Positions 1-6,989 of a stretch of 12,928 nt of DNA are shown piece by piece (the stretch's first letter is position 1; each line of letters begins with the position of its first letter). The DNA is from JBLHKS01 sp047620505 (lineage in GTDB: Bacteria; Verrucomicrobiota; Verrucomicrobiia; Verrucomicrobiales; DEV007), in the NCBI GenBank assembly GCA_047620505.1, contig JBLHKS010000197.1, positions 1-12,928 of the forward strand, read 5' to 3'. A program made the position numbers and the translations under genes. The notes beneath the pieces are model-generated. The model was not told the DNA's origin. It worked only from the letters and a program-made list of their open reading frames with translations, and made no database searches.

Positions 1-110
1 GTTGTGATTCCGACTCTTTTCGAGACTGATTCGAAGCCTGTAGATTCCGTCTTCTCAGCGTTGGGCTGCCGACCTCCTAGACCCCACTCGGCATCAAAAA
101 ATCCAGAAAG

Positions 111-141
111 TTTTCCACACCGTTGGAAAATGGACTATCGT
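111..141 (+). promoter_or_regulatory. Inverted repeat and possible promoter upstream of the J-domain gene
   Basis: A perfect 7-bp inverted repeat, TTTTCCA (111-117) and TGGAAAA (124-130), with a 6-base spacer, lies about 40 bases before the chosen start of the J-domain gene. It overlaps a weak sigma70-like pair: TTTCCA (112-117) as -35 and TATCGT (136-141) as -10, 18 bases apart. An operator over the -35 box is the simplest reading. It does not match the CIRCE heat-shock operator as I know it. Both assignments are inference from sequence only. The rest of 1-169 holds nothing else I can support. Confidence 0.25.
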
Positions 142-169
142 TCCTGTGACAGATTACAAGGTTAAAAAT

Positions 170-1126
170 ATGGCAGTTGCGTTCCGCGATTATTACGAGA
201 TTCTGGGCCTCAAGCGTGAGGCTGGCACCGCTGAGATTAAGAAGGCGTTCCGAAAGCTGGCTCGCAAGTACCATCCAGACGTCAATCAAGACAAGTCGGC
301 TTCGGATTCCAAATTCAAGGAAATCAATGAAGCCTACGAGGTGCTCAGCGATCCTGAGAAACGCAAAAAATACGATGCGTTAGGCTCAAACTGGCGCGAC
401 GGCGCGGATTTCACCGGCGCAACTCACCGCGGCGGAGATGGCGCGAGCTACGAGTACCATTTCGGTGGTAGCACCGGCTTTAGCGATTTCTTCGAAGACC
501 TGTTCGGCAATCGCGCCGCTGGCGACCCGTTTGGAGCCTACTCGGCCTTCGGACGCGGCGCTCAAGGGGCTGCCACCGCGAAGTTGCGAGGTCGCGACGT
601 CGAAACCGATCTGCTGGTCGCGCTCGAAGAAGTGCTCAACGGATCCGAGCGGGTCTTACGACTCAGGAAAGCCGGCTCAGCTGCCGAATCCAAAATCCGG
701 GTTCAAATTCCGAAGGGCATTGGCGAAGGGAAACTTCTCCGCGTCGCTGCTCAAGGCGAGCCCGAACACAACGGCGGCGAGCCAGGCGATTTGTTCCTGC
801 GGGTTAAGCTCGAACGTCATCCGGAATTCCGGGTTCAAGGCGCCGATCTTCACGCGGACTTGAACGTGGCACCGTGGGAATTCGTGCTTGGCAGCGAGGC
901 GGTCGTCAAGACGCTTGATGGTTCGGTCAAGGTCAAGATCGCTCCAGGATCGAAGCCTGGCACGCTTCTCCGCCTGAAGGAACGCGGCCTGCCCAAAGGC
1001 AAAACCGATCGCGGCGATTTCTTCGCCGCTTTGACCCTCGTTCTACCCACCGAGGTGAGCGACGAGGAACGCGAACTCTGGCGCCAGCTTTCCGAAACCT
1101 CCGGCTTCAACCCCCGCCCATCATGA
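170..1126 (+). CDS. cbpA: CbpA-type J-domain co-chaperone (DnaJ class B)
   Basis: This is a J-domain co-chaperone that should stimulate the ATPase of DnaK and hand it substrates in the cytoplasm. The J domain spans residues 6-70 and carries the HPD tripeptide at 35-37. A Gly/Phe-rich linker follows (about 74-140), then two beta-barrel substrate-binding domains and a dimerisation tail (about 144-310). There is no Cys-rich zinc finger, so it is class B (CbpA/DnaJ2-like) and not a DnaJ proper. The length, 318 residues, is normal for CbpA. I chose ATG at 170 because AAGG lies 8 bases upstream and the protein then begins directly before the J domain. An in-frame GTG at 146 would add eight residues without a good ribosome binding site. 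The stop overlaps the next start (ATGA), as expected for a cbpA-cbpM pair. Confidence 0.93.
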   Translation: MAVAFRDYYEILGLKREAGTAEIKKAFRKLARKYHPDVNQDKSASDSKFKEINEAYEVLSDPEKRKKYDALGSNWRDGADFTGATHRGGDGASYEYHFGGSTGFSDFFEDLFGNRAAGDPFGAYSAFGRGAQGAATAKLRGRDVETDLLVALEEVLNGSERVLRLRKAGSAAESKIRVQIPKGIGEGKLLRVAAQGEPEHNGGEPGDLFLRVKLERHPEFRVQGADLHADLNVAPWEFVLGSEAVVKTLDGSVKVKIAPGSKPGTLLRLKERGLPKGKTDRGDFFAALTLVLPTEVSDEERELWRQLSETSGFNPRPS

Positions 1127-1476
1127 ATCCCGACCAAGACGACCCGGCATCTGAAGAAAAATGCAGGAGCCTGGCCGTGACCACGTTTCGTTCTGTTCGC
1201 GGCTTCAGCCTCTCGACCGCAAGCGAGCTGACCGGGCTGCATCCGGAGTTCATTGAGGAAATCCTCCGCGCCAGCTTCGTCCACGCGGCCGATCCCGCTG
1301 GCACGGTTTTCGACGAGCGTGGCCTCTGCCGGCTGCGACAGATCGCGGACCTCCATCATCGTCAGGGACTCAATCTGCGGACCGTGAAGCTGATCGTGGA
1401 TTTGCTCGATCGTTTGGAAGACGCGGAGGTGGAGTTGCGCGCGCTACGAGAGCGAATTGAGGTGATGACCGATTAA
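1123..1476 (+). CDS. cbpM: MerR-like chaperone modulator (CbpM type)
   Basis: This small protein of 117 residues has a MerR-like helix-turn-helix core. A first helix (S-T-A-S-E-L-T-G-L, about 30-38) is followed by a helix leading into F-D-E-R-G-L-C-R-L-R-Q-I (about 64-75), and then by a leucine-rich amphipathic C-terminal helix (about 85-114). CbpM proteins have this fold and bind the J domain of CbpA, blocking its action on DnaK. The gene starts inside the stop of the J-domain gene (ATGA at 1123-1126), so the two are probably made in a fixed ratio. The position next to cbpA is the strongest argument for CbpM over an ordinary MerR regulator. The N-terminal 20 residues, rich in Asp and Glu, are not conserved that I know of. 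Confidence 0.78.
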   Translation: MNPDQDDPASEEKCRSLAVTTFRSVRGFSLSTASELTGLHPEFIEEILRASFVHAADPAGTVFDERGLCRLRQIADLHHRQGLNLRTVKLIVDLLDRLEDAEVELRALRERIEVMTD

Positions 1477-1529
1477 TCAAAAACATGGGAAATCGGAGTG
1501 CGAGAGCCGCTGATCGCGTGTTGGCAACG

Positions 1530-1554
1530 AGGATCAACCGCGCACGCTGATCCT
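1530..1554. terminator. Possible bidirectional terminator between converging genes
   Basis: Between the converging cbpM-like gene and the small - strand gene lies a perfect 7-bp inverted repeat, AGGATCA (1530-1536) and TGATCCT (1548-1554), with an 11-base loop. It sits where both transcripts should end. There is no T-run on either side, so it is not a canonical intrinsic terminator. The assignment rests on its position only. Confidence 0.2.
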
Positions 1555-1590
1555 GATCGAATCAAAGACGAGGTCTAGATTCAACGCATC

Positions 1591-1869
1591 CTATTCGACC
1601 GCCGTGAGTCGCGCGCCAGCCAAGCCAATGAGCTCAGCCACATTGTCGTCGTGCTCACGTTCGGAATCGACGAGCTCAGTCGAGGCGACCGCCAACAGGC
1701 AGGATGTGAACATCCACGGCACTGGAATCTGGACTTTCTCGTCTCCGGCAAACTCAAGAAGGAGAGCGCGCTGACCGGAACGCATCCGCACTGACATGAC
1801 TTCCGCGTCGATCAGATGCGAAAGCTTCGGCCATGCTCCGTTTTCCGGATTTCGAATGGCGCGGGTCAT
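1591..1869 (-). CDS. Small unknown protein coupled to the MscK-like gene
   Basis: I do not recognise this 92-residue protein. Its start overlaps the stop of the mechanosensitive channel gene by four bases (ATGA read on the - strand at 1866-1869), which is typical of translational coupling and supports it as a real gene. It has no signal peptide. One mildly hydrophobic stretch, around P-V-P-W-M-F-T-S-C-L-L-A-V-A (about 49-62), is short for a membrane span. The rest alternates charged and hydrophobic residues in a way that suggests a small globular alpha/beta protein: residues 20-50 read like beta-strands, and 65-90 like an acidic helix and a final strand. It is the last gene of the - strand series and converges with the cbpM-like gene. 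A role linked to the channel is only inference from position. Confidence 0.6.
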   Translation of the reverse strand: MTRAIRNPENGAWPKLSHLIDAEVMSVRMRSGQRALLLEFAGDEKVQIPVPWMFTSCLLAVASTELVDSEREHDDNVAELIGLAGARLTAVE

Positions 1870-3041
1870 TCGGAAGAGGCAGGGACAGGGCTCGGACTCA
1901 CGGCCTCGGCTAGCATGGAGCGTATGTGGAGATCGGTCTGGGGAAACGCGATTTCGATCCCGGCCTCGCGGAAGCGCCGGTCGATTTCGAAGTGCAGATC
2001 GTTTGTCACCGGCACCAGATCCTCGACACAGCCGACATGTGCGCGCAGCTGAAATCCAAGGGCGCTGTCTCCGAAGCTATCGAAGAGGACATCAGGAGCG
2101 GGGTCAGCCAGCACTGATCGGTTTTCCGCCGCGACTTCGAGAAGGATCTCGCGGGCTTTCCCGGTATCCGAACCGTAGGCGATGCCGACTGGAATTTCGA
2201 GCCGGAGTACGCTATCGCTCAGCGTCCAGTTGACGAGTTTTCCTGTGATGAACTCTTTGTTTGGAACAATCAATTCGCGATTGTTGAACTGCCGGATCGT
2301 GGTCGCGCGCATCCGGATCTGGCTGATTTTGCCGGAGACATCGCCTACCGTAACGACATCGCCCAACCGAATCGGGCGCTCGAAGAGGATGATGAGGCCG
2401 GCGACGAAATTGGCGAAAATTTCCTGAAGCCCGAAGCCGATCCCAAGCGTGATGGCAGCGGCGATCCACTGGAGTTTGCCCCACGTCACGTCGATCATGC
2501 CGAGCCCGATTGTGAAGCCGACCACGATGATGAAGTAGCGGATCGTGGTCGTAAACGCGAAACTGCCTCCGGGCTTGAGCCGCATTCGTTGGAAGACTGT
2601 TAGTTCCAGCAAACCCGGGACGTTTCGCGCGGCGACGATGGTGAGGAGAAGCGTGATGAGCGCGCCGACCAGGTCTTGAACGGAGACCCGGCTGGATTCT
2701 TCGGCTTCGCTTGGTTCGGAAGGCACCGTCGGCTCGGCAGTCGAGCCTTCGGCTACTCCGTTTCCGGGGAGAATCGTCAGCGATTCCGTTTCAAACGTGC
2801 TGTCGTCCCAGATGGTGAATCGGTCGAGGGCAGACAAGGCGGGGATGCTGGGTAGCCAGATCGCCCAGAGTCCGAGCGCAATCACGGTAATCGCCGCGGC
2901 GCGGACGAGCCGGATGGTTTGGCCTTCAACTTCGACCGCTTTGCCGGACTTCGACTTAACTTCCTCGGGCGAGACGACGTTCTGTGGAAGCTTGGCGTCG
3001 GGCGGCTGCGTCGCGCGCCTCGCGAGAGCTTGCCGAACCAC
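1866..3041 (-). CDS. MscS-type channel domain, 3' half of a frameshifted MscK-like gene
   Basis: This is the pore half of a large mechanosensitive channel that opens under membrane tension to release solutes. After a basic segment (R-Q-A-L-A-R-R-A) come three or four membrane spans. Next is the MscS signature: the Gly/Ala-rich pore helix and the run from G-I-G-F-G-L-Q-E-I to R-P-I-R-L-G-D, followed by the beta domain with I-V-P-N and a cytoplasmic alpha/beta domain. An acidic Pro/Ser/Glu linker separates the first two spans. The open frame reaches back to 3209, but upstream of about 3065 it encodes Arg/Ser-rich noise. The real N-terminus is in the other frame, in the 3041-5251 gene. The only plausible own start is GTG at 3041, which overlaps the upstream TAG as TAGTG, with no visible ribosome binding site. 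Joined to the upstream half, the protein would be about 1128 residues; E. coli MscK has 1120. Confidence 0.88.
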   Translation of the reverse strand: MVRQALARRATQPPDAKLPQNVVSPEEVKSKSGKAVEVEGQTIRLVRAAAITVIALGLWAIWLPSIPALSALDRFTIWDDSTFETESLTILPGNGVAEGSTAEPTVPSEPSEAEESSRVSVQDLVGALITLLLTIVAARNVPGLLELTVFQRMRLKPGGSFAFTTTIRYFIIVVGFTIGLGMIDVTWGKLQWIAAAITLGIGFGLQEIFANFVAGLIILFERPIRLGDVVTVGDVSGKISQIRMRATTIRQFNNRELIVPNKEFITGKLVNWTLSDSVLRLEIPVGIAYGSDTGKAREILLEVAAENRSVLADPAPDVLFDSFGDSALGFQLRAHVGCVEDLVPVTNDLHFEIDRRFREAGIEIAFPQTDLHIRSMLAEAVSPSPVPASSE

Positions 3042-5251
3042 TAGTCGACGCCGGGAAACCAAAATCCAGCGGTGATCGCCAGTAGGACGACCAACACGAG
3101 CAGGAGTGACGAGAGGGCTTGAATTCGGATCTCCCGAACGGACCCGTGGAAGCCGGCCATGGCTCCTGCGGCGAGTGCTACCGGCGCTGCAACGCCGATG
3201 GCGAAGCAAATCTTCGCGAGCGCGCTTGACGAAATGAATCCAACCGATGGGCGGAGCAGCAGCGCAAACGCGATCGCGAGACCGACGAGCGCAACGATCA
3301 GGAAAAGGCGTCCGGCGGCAGGTGACTCCTCGAACTCGATAGGCAATGCCGTGAGAAAAAAGACGAATGGCGCCAGCACGGGCACAATCCAGCGTAGGTG
3401 TCTACGCAACAGAGCGGCCCGGCTCGCGTCCGCTCGGAAGTGATCGATCATGAGCCCTTCCGGGCGGGCGATCGTCTTAAAAAGAATGCCGAAGGTCAGG
3501 AATCCAGCGACGTTCCGAAGGCCTTCGGCGGCTCCAGAGGGAAGGTCGATTCCTCGAGCGTAGAGGAACCAGAACACGAATGGGACTGGCCCGGAAATCA
3601 AGATTGTTAACCATAATGCTTGGGCCGTCGATATGAAGCTGGTGCAGTTGCGTTTGCGCGCCAGTTTCCCTTGTTCGGCCAGCTTGGCGATCTGTGGCCG
3701 ACGACGGATCGCCAGCCCCGCGATAGCAGCTGCTACGAAGATCCAGAGCAACGGATACCGGGAAAAGTCGTCGGAGAACGCGCGGAACGGATTCGCGGTG
3801 AAGAGCTGACGAACGACGTCGACCTCGGTCTGAAAATCTCCAAGCGAGATCGGCGGGCTATCAGGAATCCAAAGCAGCCGCGCATCAATGAAAGCGGCGA
3901 ATTTCGCGGTCTCTGTTGTGAGGACCTTCAGATGAGTCGCGGACTTTGTCAGCGCGCCGATGTGGACGCGGTAGTCGTCGATCAAGACGCTCAAATGAAG
4001 GATTCGAGTCTCGGAGACGGACTTGAGATCCTCAGCGATCTGCTCAGCGGTGAGTTCCGCGAGCCGGCCTTCGAGTTCGATGAGGTCGATCTGCGCCTGA
4101 GCAGATTCGGTCAGGACCTCACGCGTCTGCTTTCGAAGTTGGCTTGGTTCTGGAAGATCCCGTCGCTGATGGCGCAACAGGCGACCCGTTGCTGGGTCGA
4201 TACGCAGTTTGGCGGCTTCGAGCAATGTCACGCGGCGAAGAGCGGCGGCGGGTTGTTGGGAAACGCGTGTTTCCAGTCTGGCGAGCTTGGCGAGTCGCTT
4301 GCTCGCATCCGCCATCTGTCGGCTTAGCGCTCCGTGTTTCGCGGTGAGTTCGGCGGATTCTTCGGCGATGATTTGCGCCTCGGAGTTCCCCGCAAGTCGG
4401 CGAGCGTCCGCCCGCGCACGATCCGCAGCTTCGCCCGTGCTGGCGAGTCGCCGCCGATCGATCAAAGCCTGCCACGCCGCCGCCGAATCCGTCAACCCAA
4501 CGAGCCGCTGATTCGCGTGCCCACCTTTCGCGGCAAACAACGCGGCTGTGGCTTCGTAAAACTGTAGCTCGGCCTGAAGCGTCTCGCGCTCTTGCCTGAG
4601 CAATTCGCGGTTCCCCGCAGCCAGTTCATAGGCAGAGCGATCGACCTCGGTCGCAGTCGCCAGAGGCGGGCTCACGTCCGGCAGGGCGGCAAGATCAGCC
4701 GTTGCCTTGGCGATGAGATCCGGGAGTCCGGCAAGCCGTTCGACACGGCGCTTTTCCTCTTCCACATGACTCGCGACTGCCGCCTGAGCGAGATCCAGGC
4801 GTGTCTTGATCGTTTCGAACACCGTCGTTAACGCAGTGAGGTCGACCGTTTCTGATTCTTCATTGGGCGGTTGTTCGTCGTCGCTGAGACCGTGGCTTTC
4901 CGCGGCGAGTTGCTCGCGTTTGACTGGAGCCTCTTCAATCTGACGACGAAACTCGGCCATTTTCTCGCCGGAAGCCAGCAGCTGCTCGGCAATGCGGAGC
5001 GCTTCGACGTAATTGGCGATCGCTCGCGCCCGGTCGCCGCTCGTGTCGTCGCCATCGGCTGCTTCAAGAGTTGTGATGCGGTCGGACAAGGCGTCCGGCT
5101 TCAGCGGAGCGCCGGAATCTTGCTGCGCGACGAGGCTGCTGCTCCCGATAAAAAGCAGGAGCGCGGCGTGAAGTCTAACGATGGTTGAGAGAGTCGGCAT
5201 ATCGAAAATTTGCGCCTTGTGTTCAGGATACCGCTTCCAACTCCGGTTCAT
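3041..5251 (-). CDS. MscK-like periplasmic and inner-membrane region, 5' half of a frameshifted gene
   Basis: This is the sensor half of an MscK/MscM-type channel. A signal peptide with its hydrophobic core at about 27-40 is followed by a long periplasmic region rich in Ala, Glu, Arg and Leu. Predicted coiled coils fill about 50-450 (MscS_porin type), ending in the family's L-L-W-I-P motif (459-463). About seven membrane spans follow at roughly 500-515, 545-565, 580-596, 620-640, 648-668, 680-700 and 714-731. The frame stops at TAG (3041-3043) just inside the basic loop that leads to the pore domain; the conserved R-R-R-L-V-V-R-Q-A-L run continues in the other frame. The start at 5251 overlaps the K+ channel stop as ATGA. 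ATG at 5200 would put the signal peptide at the very N-terminus and is a fair alternative. Nothing in this half alone could form the pore. Confidence 0.85.
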   Translation of the reverse strand: MNRSWKRYPEHKAQIFDMPTLSTIVRLHAALLLFIGSSSLVAQQDSGAPLKPDALSDRITTLEAADGDDTSGDRARAIANYVEALRIAEQLLASGEKMAEFRRQIEEAPVKREQLAAESHGLSDDEQPPNEESETVDLTALTTVFETIKTRLDLAQAAVASHVEEEKRRVERLAGLPDLIAKATADLAALPDVSPPLATATEVDRSAYELAAGNRELLRQERETLQAELQFYEATAALFAAKGGHANQRLVGLTDSAAAWQALIDRRRLASTGEAADRARADARRLAGNSEAQIIAEESAELTAKHGALSRQMADASKRLAKLARLETRVSQQPAAALRRVTLLEAAKLRIDPATGRLLRHQRRDLPEPSQLRKQTREVLTESAQAQIDLIELEGRLAELTAEQIAEDLKSVSETRILHLSVLIDDYRVHIGALTKSATHLKVLTTETAKFAAFIDARLLWIPDSPPISLGDFQTEVDVVRQLFTANPFRAFSDDFSRYPLLWIFVAAAIAGLAIRRRPQIAKLAEQGKLARKRNCTSFISTAQALWLTILISGPVPFVFWFLYARGIDLPSGAAEGLRNVAGFLTFGILFKTIARPEGLMIDHFRADASRAALLRRHLRWIVPVLAPFVFFLTALPIEFEESPAAGRLFLIVALVGLAIAFALLLRPSVGFISSSALAKICFAIGVAAPVALAAGAMAGFHGSVREIRIQALSSLLLVLVVLLAITAGFWFPGVD
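3050..3068 (-). other. Frameshift site in the MscK-like gene
   Basis: Here the sensor-half frame must pass to the pore-half frame by one base. On the - strand the local sequence is GGATTTTGGTTTCCC. Adding one T to the T4 run (AAAA at 3061-3064 on the + strand) gives A-G-F-L-V-S-R-R-R-L-V-V, which restores a membrane span followed by the family's basic loop. There is no canonical X-XXY-YYZ slippery heptamer, so a lost base, in the cell or in the data, is more likely than programmed frameshifting. Confidence 0.75.
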
Positions 5252-6225
5252 CCCAGCTGGCCCGTTTCAAAACTGGCGAGGAATTGACGCTCAGCGTCGA
5301 GGGTACCAACAAGGATTAGAGTCCCTTCTTCGGGCAACAACTGTTCCGGCCCCGGATTGATCTGGCGCTGACCGTCGGCTTCTACAGCGATAATCGAACA
5401 GCCTGACCGGGAGCGAACCTCCGATGCCGCGATCGATTTTCCAGCCAGAGAGCCTGGGACTTTCCTGGTAAACACAATGACGTCATCCGCGAGCAGCACG
5501 GCACCGCCCTGGAGGTAACTGAAGATCGTGTGCGCACCCATCGAGGCGTAGGAAATTACCAGATCGGCACCGGCCCGATACATGCGCGCCGCGGTCCGGA
5601 GCCGCGTGCAACGGGAGATGATCTGAACCGTGTTGCGCAAGCGACGGCAGAAAATCGTCAAGAACGTATTCAAGGGATCATCATGAGTGGTCATGATGAT
5701 ACTGGCGGCTTCCCGGATTCCGGCCTCCTCCAGAACCTCCATTTCAGCGGCGTCCCCGATGATTTTGTGCTCAATGCCCCGCACCCGTTGGGCGAGCTTT
5801 TCGATGATGACCCATTCGATCCCCGCTTCAGTCAGTGTACGTGACAGGACCCGCCCCACTCGTCCTCCTCCCACAATCACCACTTTGCTGCTGACCTCTT
5901 CCTTCGCGCCGAACACCTCGTTGTAGGTCTGTATCTGTGCTTCCGTGCCCGCGAGCAGGAGAATCGAATTCTGATTGATGGTGGTTTCCAGATCCGTTGC
6001 CTGATACAGCCCGCGGTCCCAGAGCCCCACGACGCCGACGCCGGTCTGTTCCAAAATGGCGCTCTCGGCGATCGTTTTCCCCGGCAAAGACGTGTGCGCC
6101 ACACCGGTTTCCGCAATCAGGAGACCATCCAGCTCCCCGATGACATGAGCCTTGTCGTCATTGCCAATGACGCGGCGAGCAAGGGTCTCACCCATCATTT
6201 CATCAAGTTGAAGGACATGAGTCAC
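5248..6225 (-). CDS. Tandem RCK region, 3' half of a TGA-interrupted K+ channel gene
   Basis: This half carries the ligand-sensing part of a K+ channel. It begins inside the first RCK domain. Next come an RCK_C domain (about 28-98), then a second, intact Rossmann RCK domain with the nucleotide-binding loop G-G-G-R-V-G-R (119-125), the T-T-H-D-D-P-L-N-T and C-R-R-L-R segments, and A-G-A-D-L-V-I-S-Y-A-S-M-G. A last RCK_C domain covers about 245-322. GTG at 6225 is the first possible start, but it has no ribosome binding site and cuts into the first RCK domain. The frame stays open and meaningful upstream to the TGA at 6301 (E-I-S-D-N-V-T-I-V-A). So this is not an independent gene but the rest of the 6301-6945 channel gene. 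Its stop overlaps the MscK-like start (ATGA). Confidence 0.88.
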   Translation of the reverse strand: MTHVLQLDEMMGETLARRVIGNDDKAHVIGELDGLLIAETGVAHTSLPGKTIAESAILEQTGVGVVGLWDRGLYQATDLETTINQNSILLLAGTEAQIQTYNEVFGAKEEVSSKVVIVGGGRVGRVLSRTLTEAGIEWVIIEKLAQRVRGIEHKIIGDAAEMEVLEEAGIREAASIIMTTHDDPLNTFLTIFCRRLRNTVQIISRCTRLRTAARMYRAGADLVISYASMGAHTIFSYLQGGAVLLADDVIVFTRKVPGSLAGKSIAASEVRSRSGCSIIAVEADGQRQINPGPEQLLPEEGTLILVGTLDAERQFLASFETGQLG

Positions 6226-6300
6226 GCCAGCCAGTTCGAGTGCGTCCCGGACGCCATTGCTCGTGGCTGAAGCGACAATGGTGACGTTGTCCGAGATTTC

Positions 6301-6303
6301 TCA
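6301..6303 (-). other. In-frame TGA interrupting the K+ channel gene
   Basis: The upstream half ends N-A-T-F-T-A-stop, and the same frame continues E-I-S-D-N-V-T-I-V-A into the rest of the RCK domain. From memory, proteins of this family have Arg-Glu here, so a single C-to-T change (CGA to TGA) would explain the stop. TGA ends the cbpA-like, CaCA and MscK-like genes, so it is a normal stop codon in this genome. Confidence 0.85.
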
Positions 6304-6945
6304 CGCGGTGAAGGTCGCGTTTGTATTGGTAACGTCGTCGCGGGTGGTCACCACCATGCGGGCGCGCTCGATACCGAGCTTTTGAAAGTTTTCCGGATCA
6401 GCCCAGTTCCCCAGCACCACCGGGACGCCCTGGTGTTGAAGGCTGAGGGCGCGGTCCAGTTTTGAGGTGAGGACGAAATGGGGATAGCCGTGTTCAGAAA
6501 GCAGGCGAGTGAGCACTCGCGCCACCGGGCTATAATCCATGAGGATGACATGACCCGCCATGTTGTCGGGAATCTGAGATGGCGCGCTGGCCTTTTCCTG
6601 AGCCTTCATGAAGGGCGCATAGAAGAACTCGATAAAGGTGAAAGGCAGGAGGACGAGCAGGTAGATGATCCCGGTTAGAAGAACGACGGTTGAAAAAATA
6701 CGGCCCAGGTCCGATTCGAAAGTAATGTCGCCAGACCCAAGGGTCGACATGACCGTCAGCGTCCAATAAACCCCCGTGAACCAGCTGTGCTTCTGGCCCT
6801 CGCGCATCATCAGGAAGTGAAAAATGATGCTGTAGAACGCGATCAGCACCAGAAAGACCGCGAGGAGCTTGCCCAGGAACAGCAAATTCGTCCGGGTCAT
6901 CCGGTTCTCCAGAAACGCGGCGACGATGGCGGAAAGTGACTTCAC
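6301..6945 (-). CDS. K+ channel pore with first RCK domain, 5' half of a TGA-interrupted gene
   Basis: This half encodes a two-TM K+ channel pore. TM1 is at about 23-45, a pore helix follows (Y-W-T-L-T-V-M-S), then the selectivity filter T-L-G-S-G-D (68-73) and TM2 (about 84-108). The start of an RCK domain comes next (G-H-V-I-L-M-D-Y-S, about 131-139). That first RCK domain lacks the usual G-x-G-x-x-G loop. The filter has Ser where K+ channels usually have Tyr or Phe. GTG at 6945 gives the 15-residue amphipathic N-terminus that I recall in relatives. ATG at 6900 has a better site (GGAG, 6 bases away) and is a real alternative. The frame stops at TGA 6301-6303 within the RCK domain. With the 5248-6225 half the protein would be about 565 residues: pore plus two RCK units, as in GsuK or BK-like channels. 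Confidence 0.87.
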   Translation of the reverse strand: MKSLSAIVAAFLENRMTRTNLLFLGKLLAVFLVLIAFYSIIFHFLMMREGQKHSWFTGVYWTLTVMSTLGSGDITFESDLGRIFSTVVLLTGIIYLLVLLPFTFIEFFYAPFMKAQEKASAPSQIPDNMAGHVILMDYSPVARVLTRLLSEHGYPHFVLTSKLDRALSLQHQGVPVVLGNWADPENFQKLGIERARMVVTTRDDVTNTNATFTA

Positions 6946-6989
6946 GAACGACGGTTACTCTTCAATTGCGATGGCAGGCGGAAAAGTTT

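Noticed and set aside
1..165. Open frame of 54 codons on the + strand at the left edge
   Set aside because: Its translation shows no recognisable motif, is rich in Pro, Ser and Arg, and overlaps the inverted repeat and probable promoter. It could be the tail of an upstream gene but I cannot support it.
146..169. GTG start extending the J-domain gene by eight residues
   Set aside because: ATG at 170 has AAGG 8 bases upstream and begins just before the J domain; the extension has no ribosome binding site and no resemblance to CbpA N-termini.
3050..3068. Programmed -1 ribosomal frameshifting in the MscK-like gene
   Set aside because: There is no standard slippery heptamer in the right phase and no clear stimulatory stem-loop; a one-base loss in the T4 run explains the data more simply.
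3620..4327. 235-codon open frame on the + strand inside the MscK-like gene
   Set aside because: It is antisense to a well-supported coiled-coil coding region and has no domain signal; GC-rich codon use on the other strand explains it.
6301..6303. TGA read as selenocysteine
   Set aside because: Relatives appear to have Arg, not Cys or Sec, at this position, no obvious SECIS-like hairpin follows, and a pore channel has no redox role.
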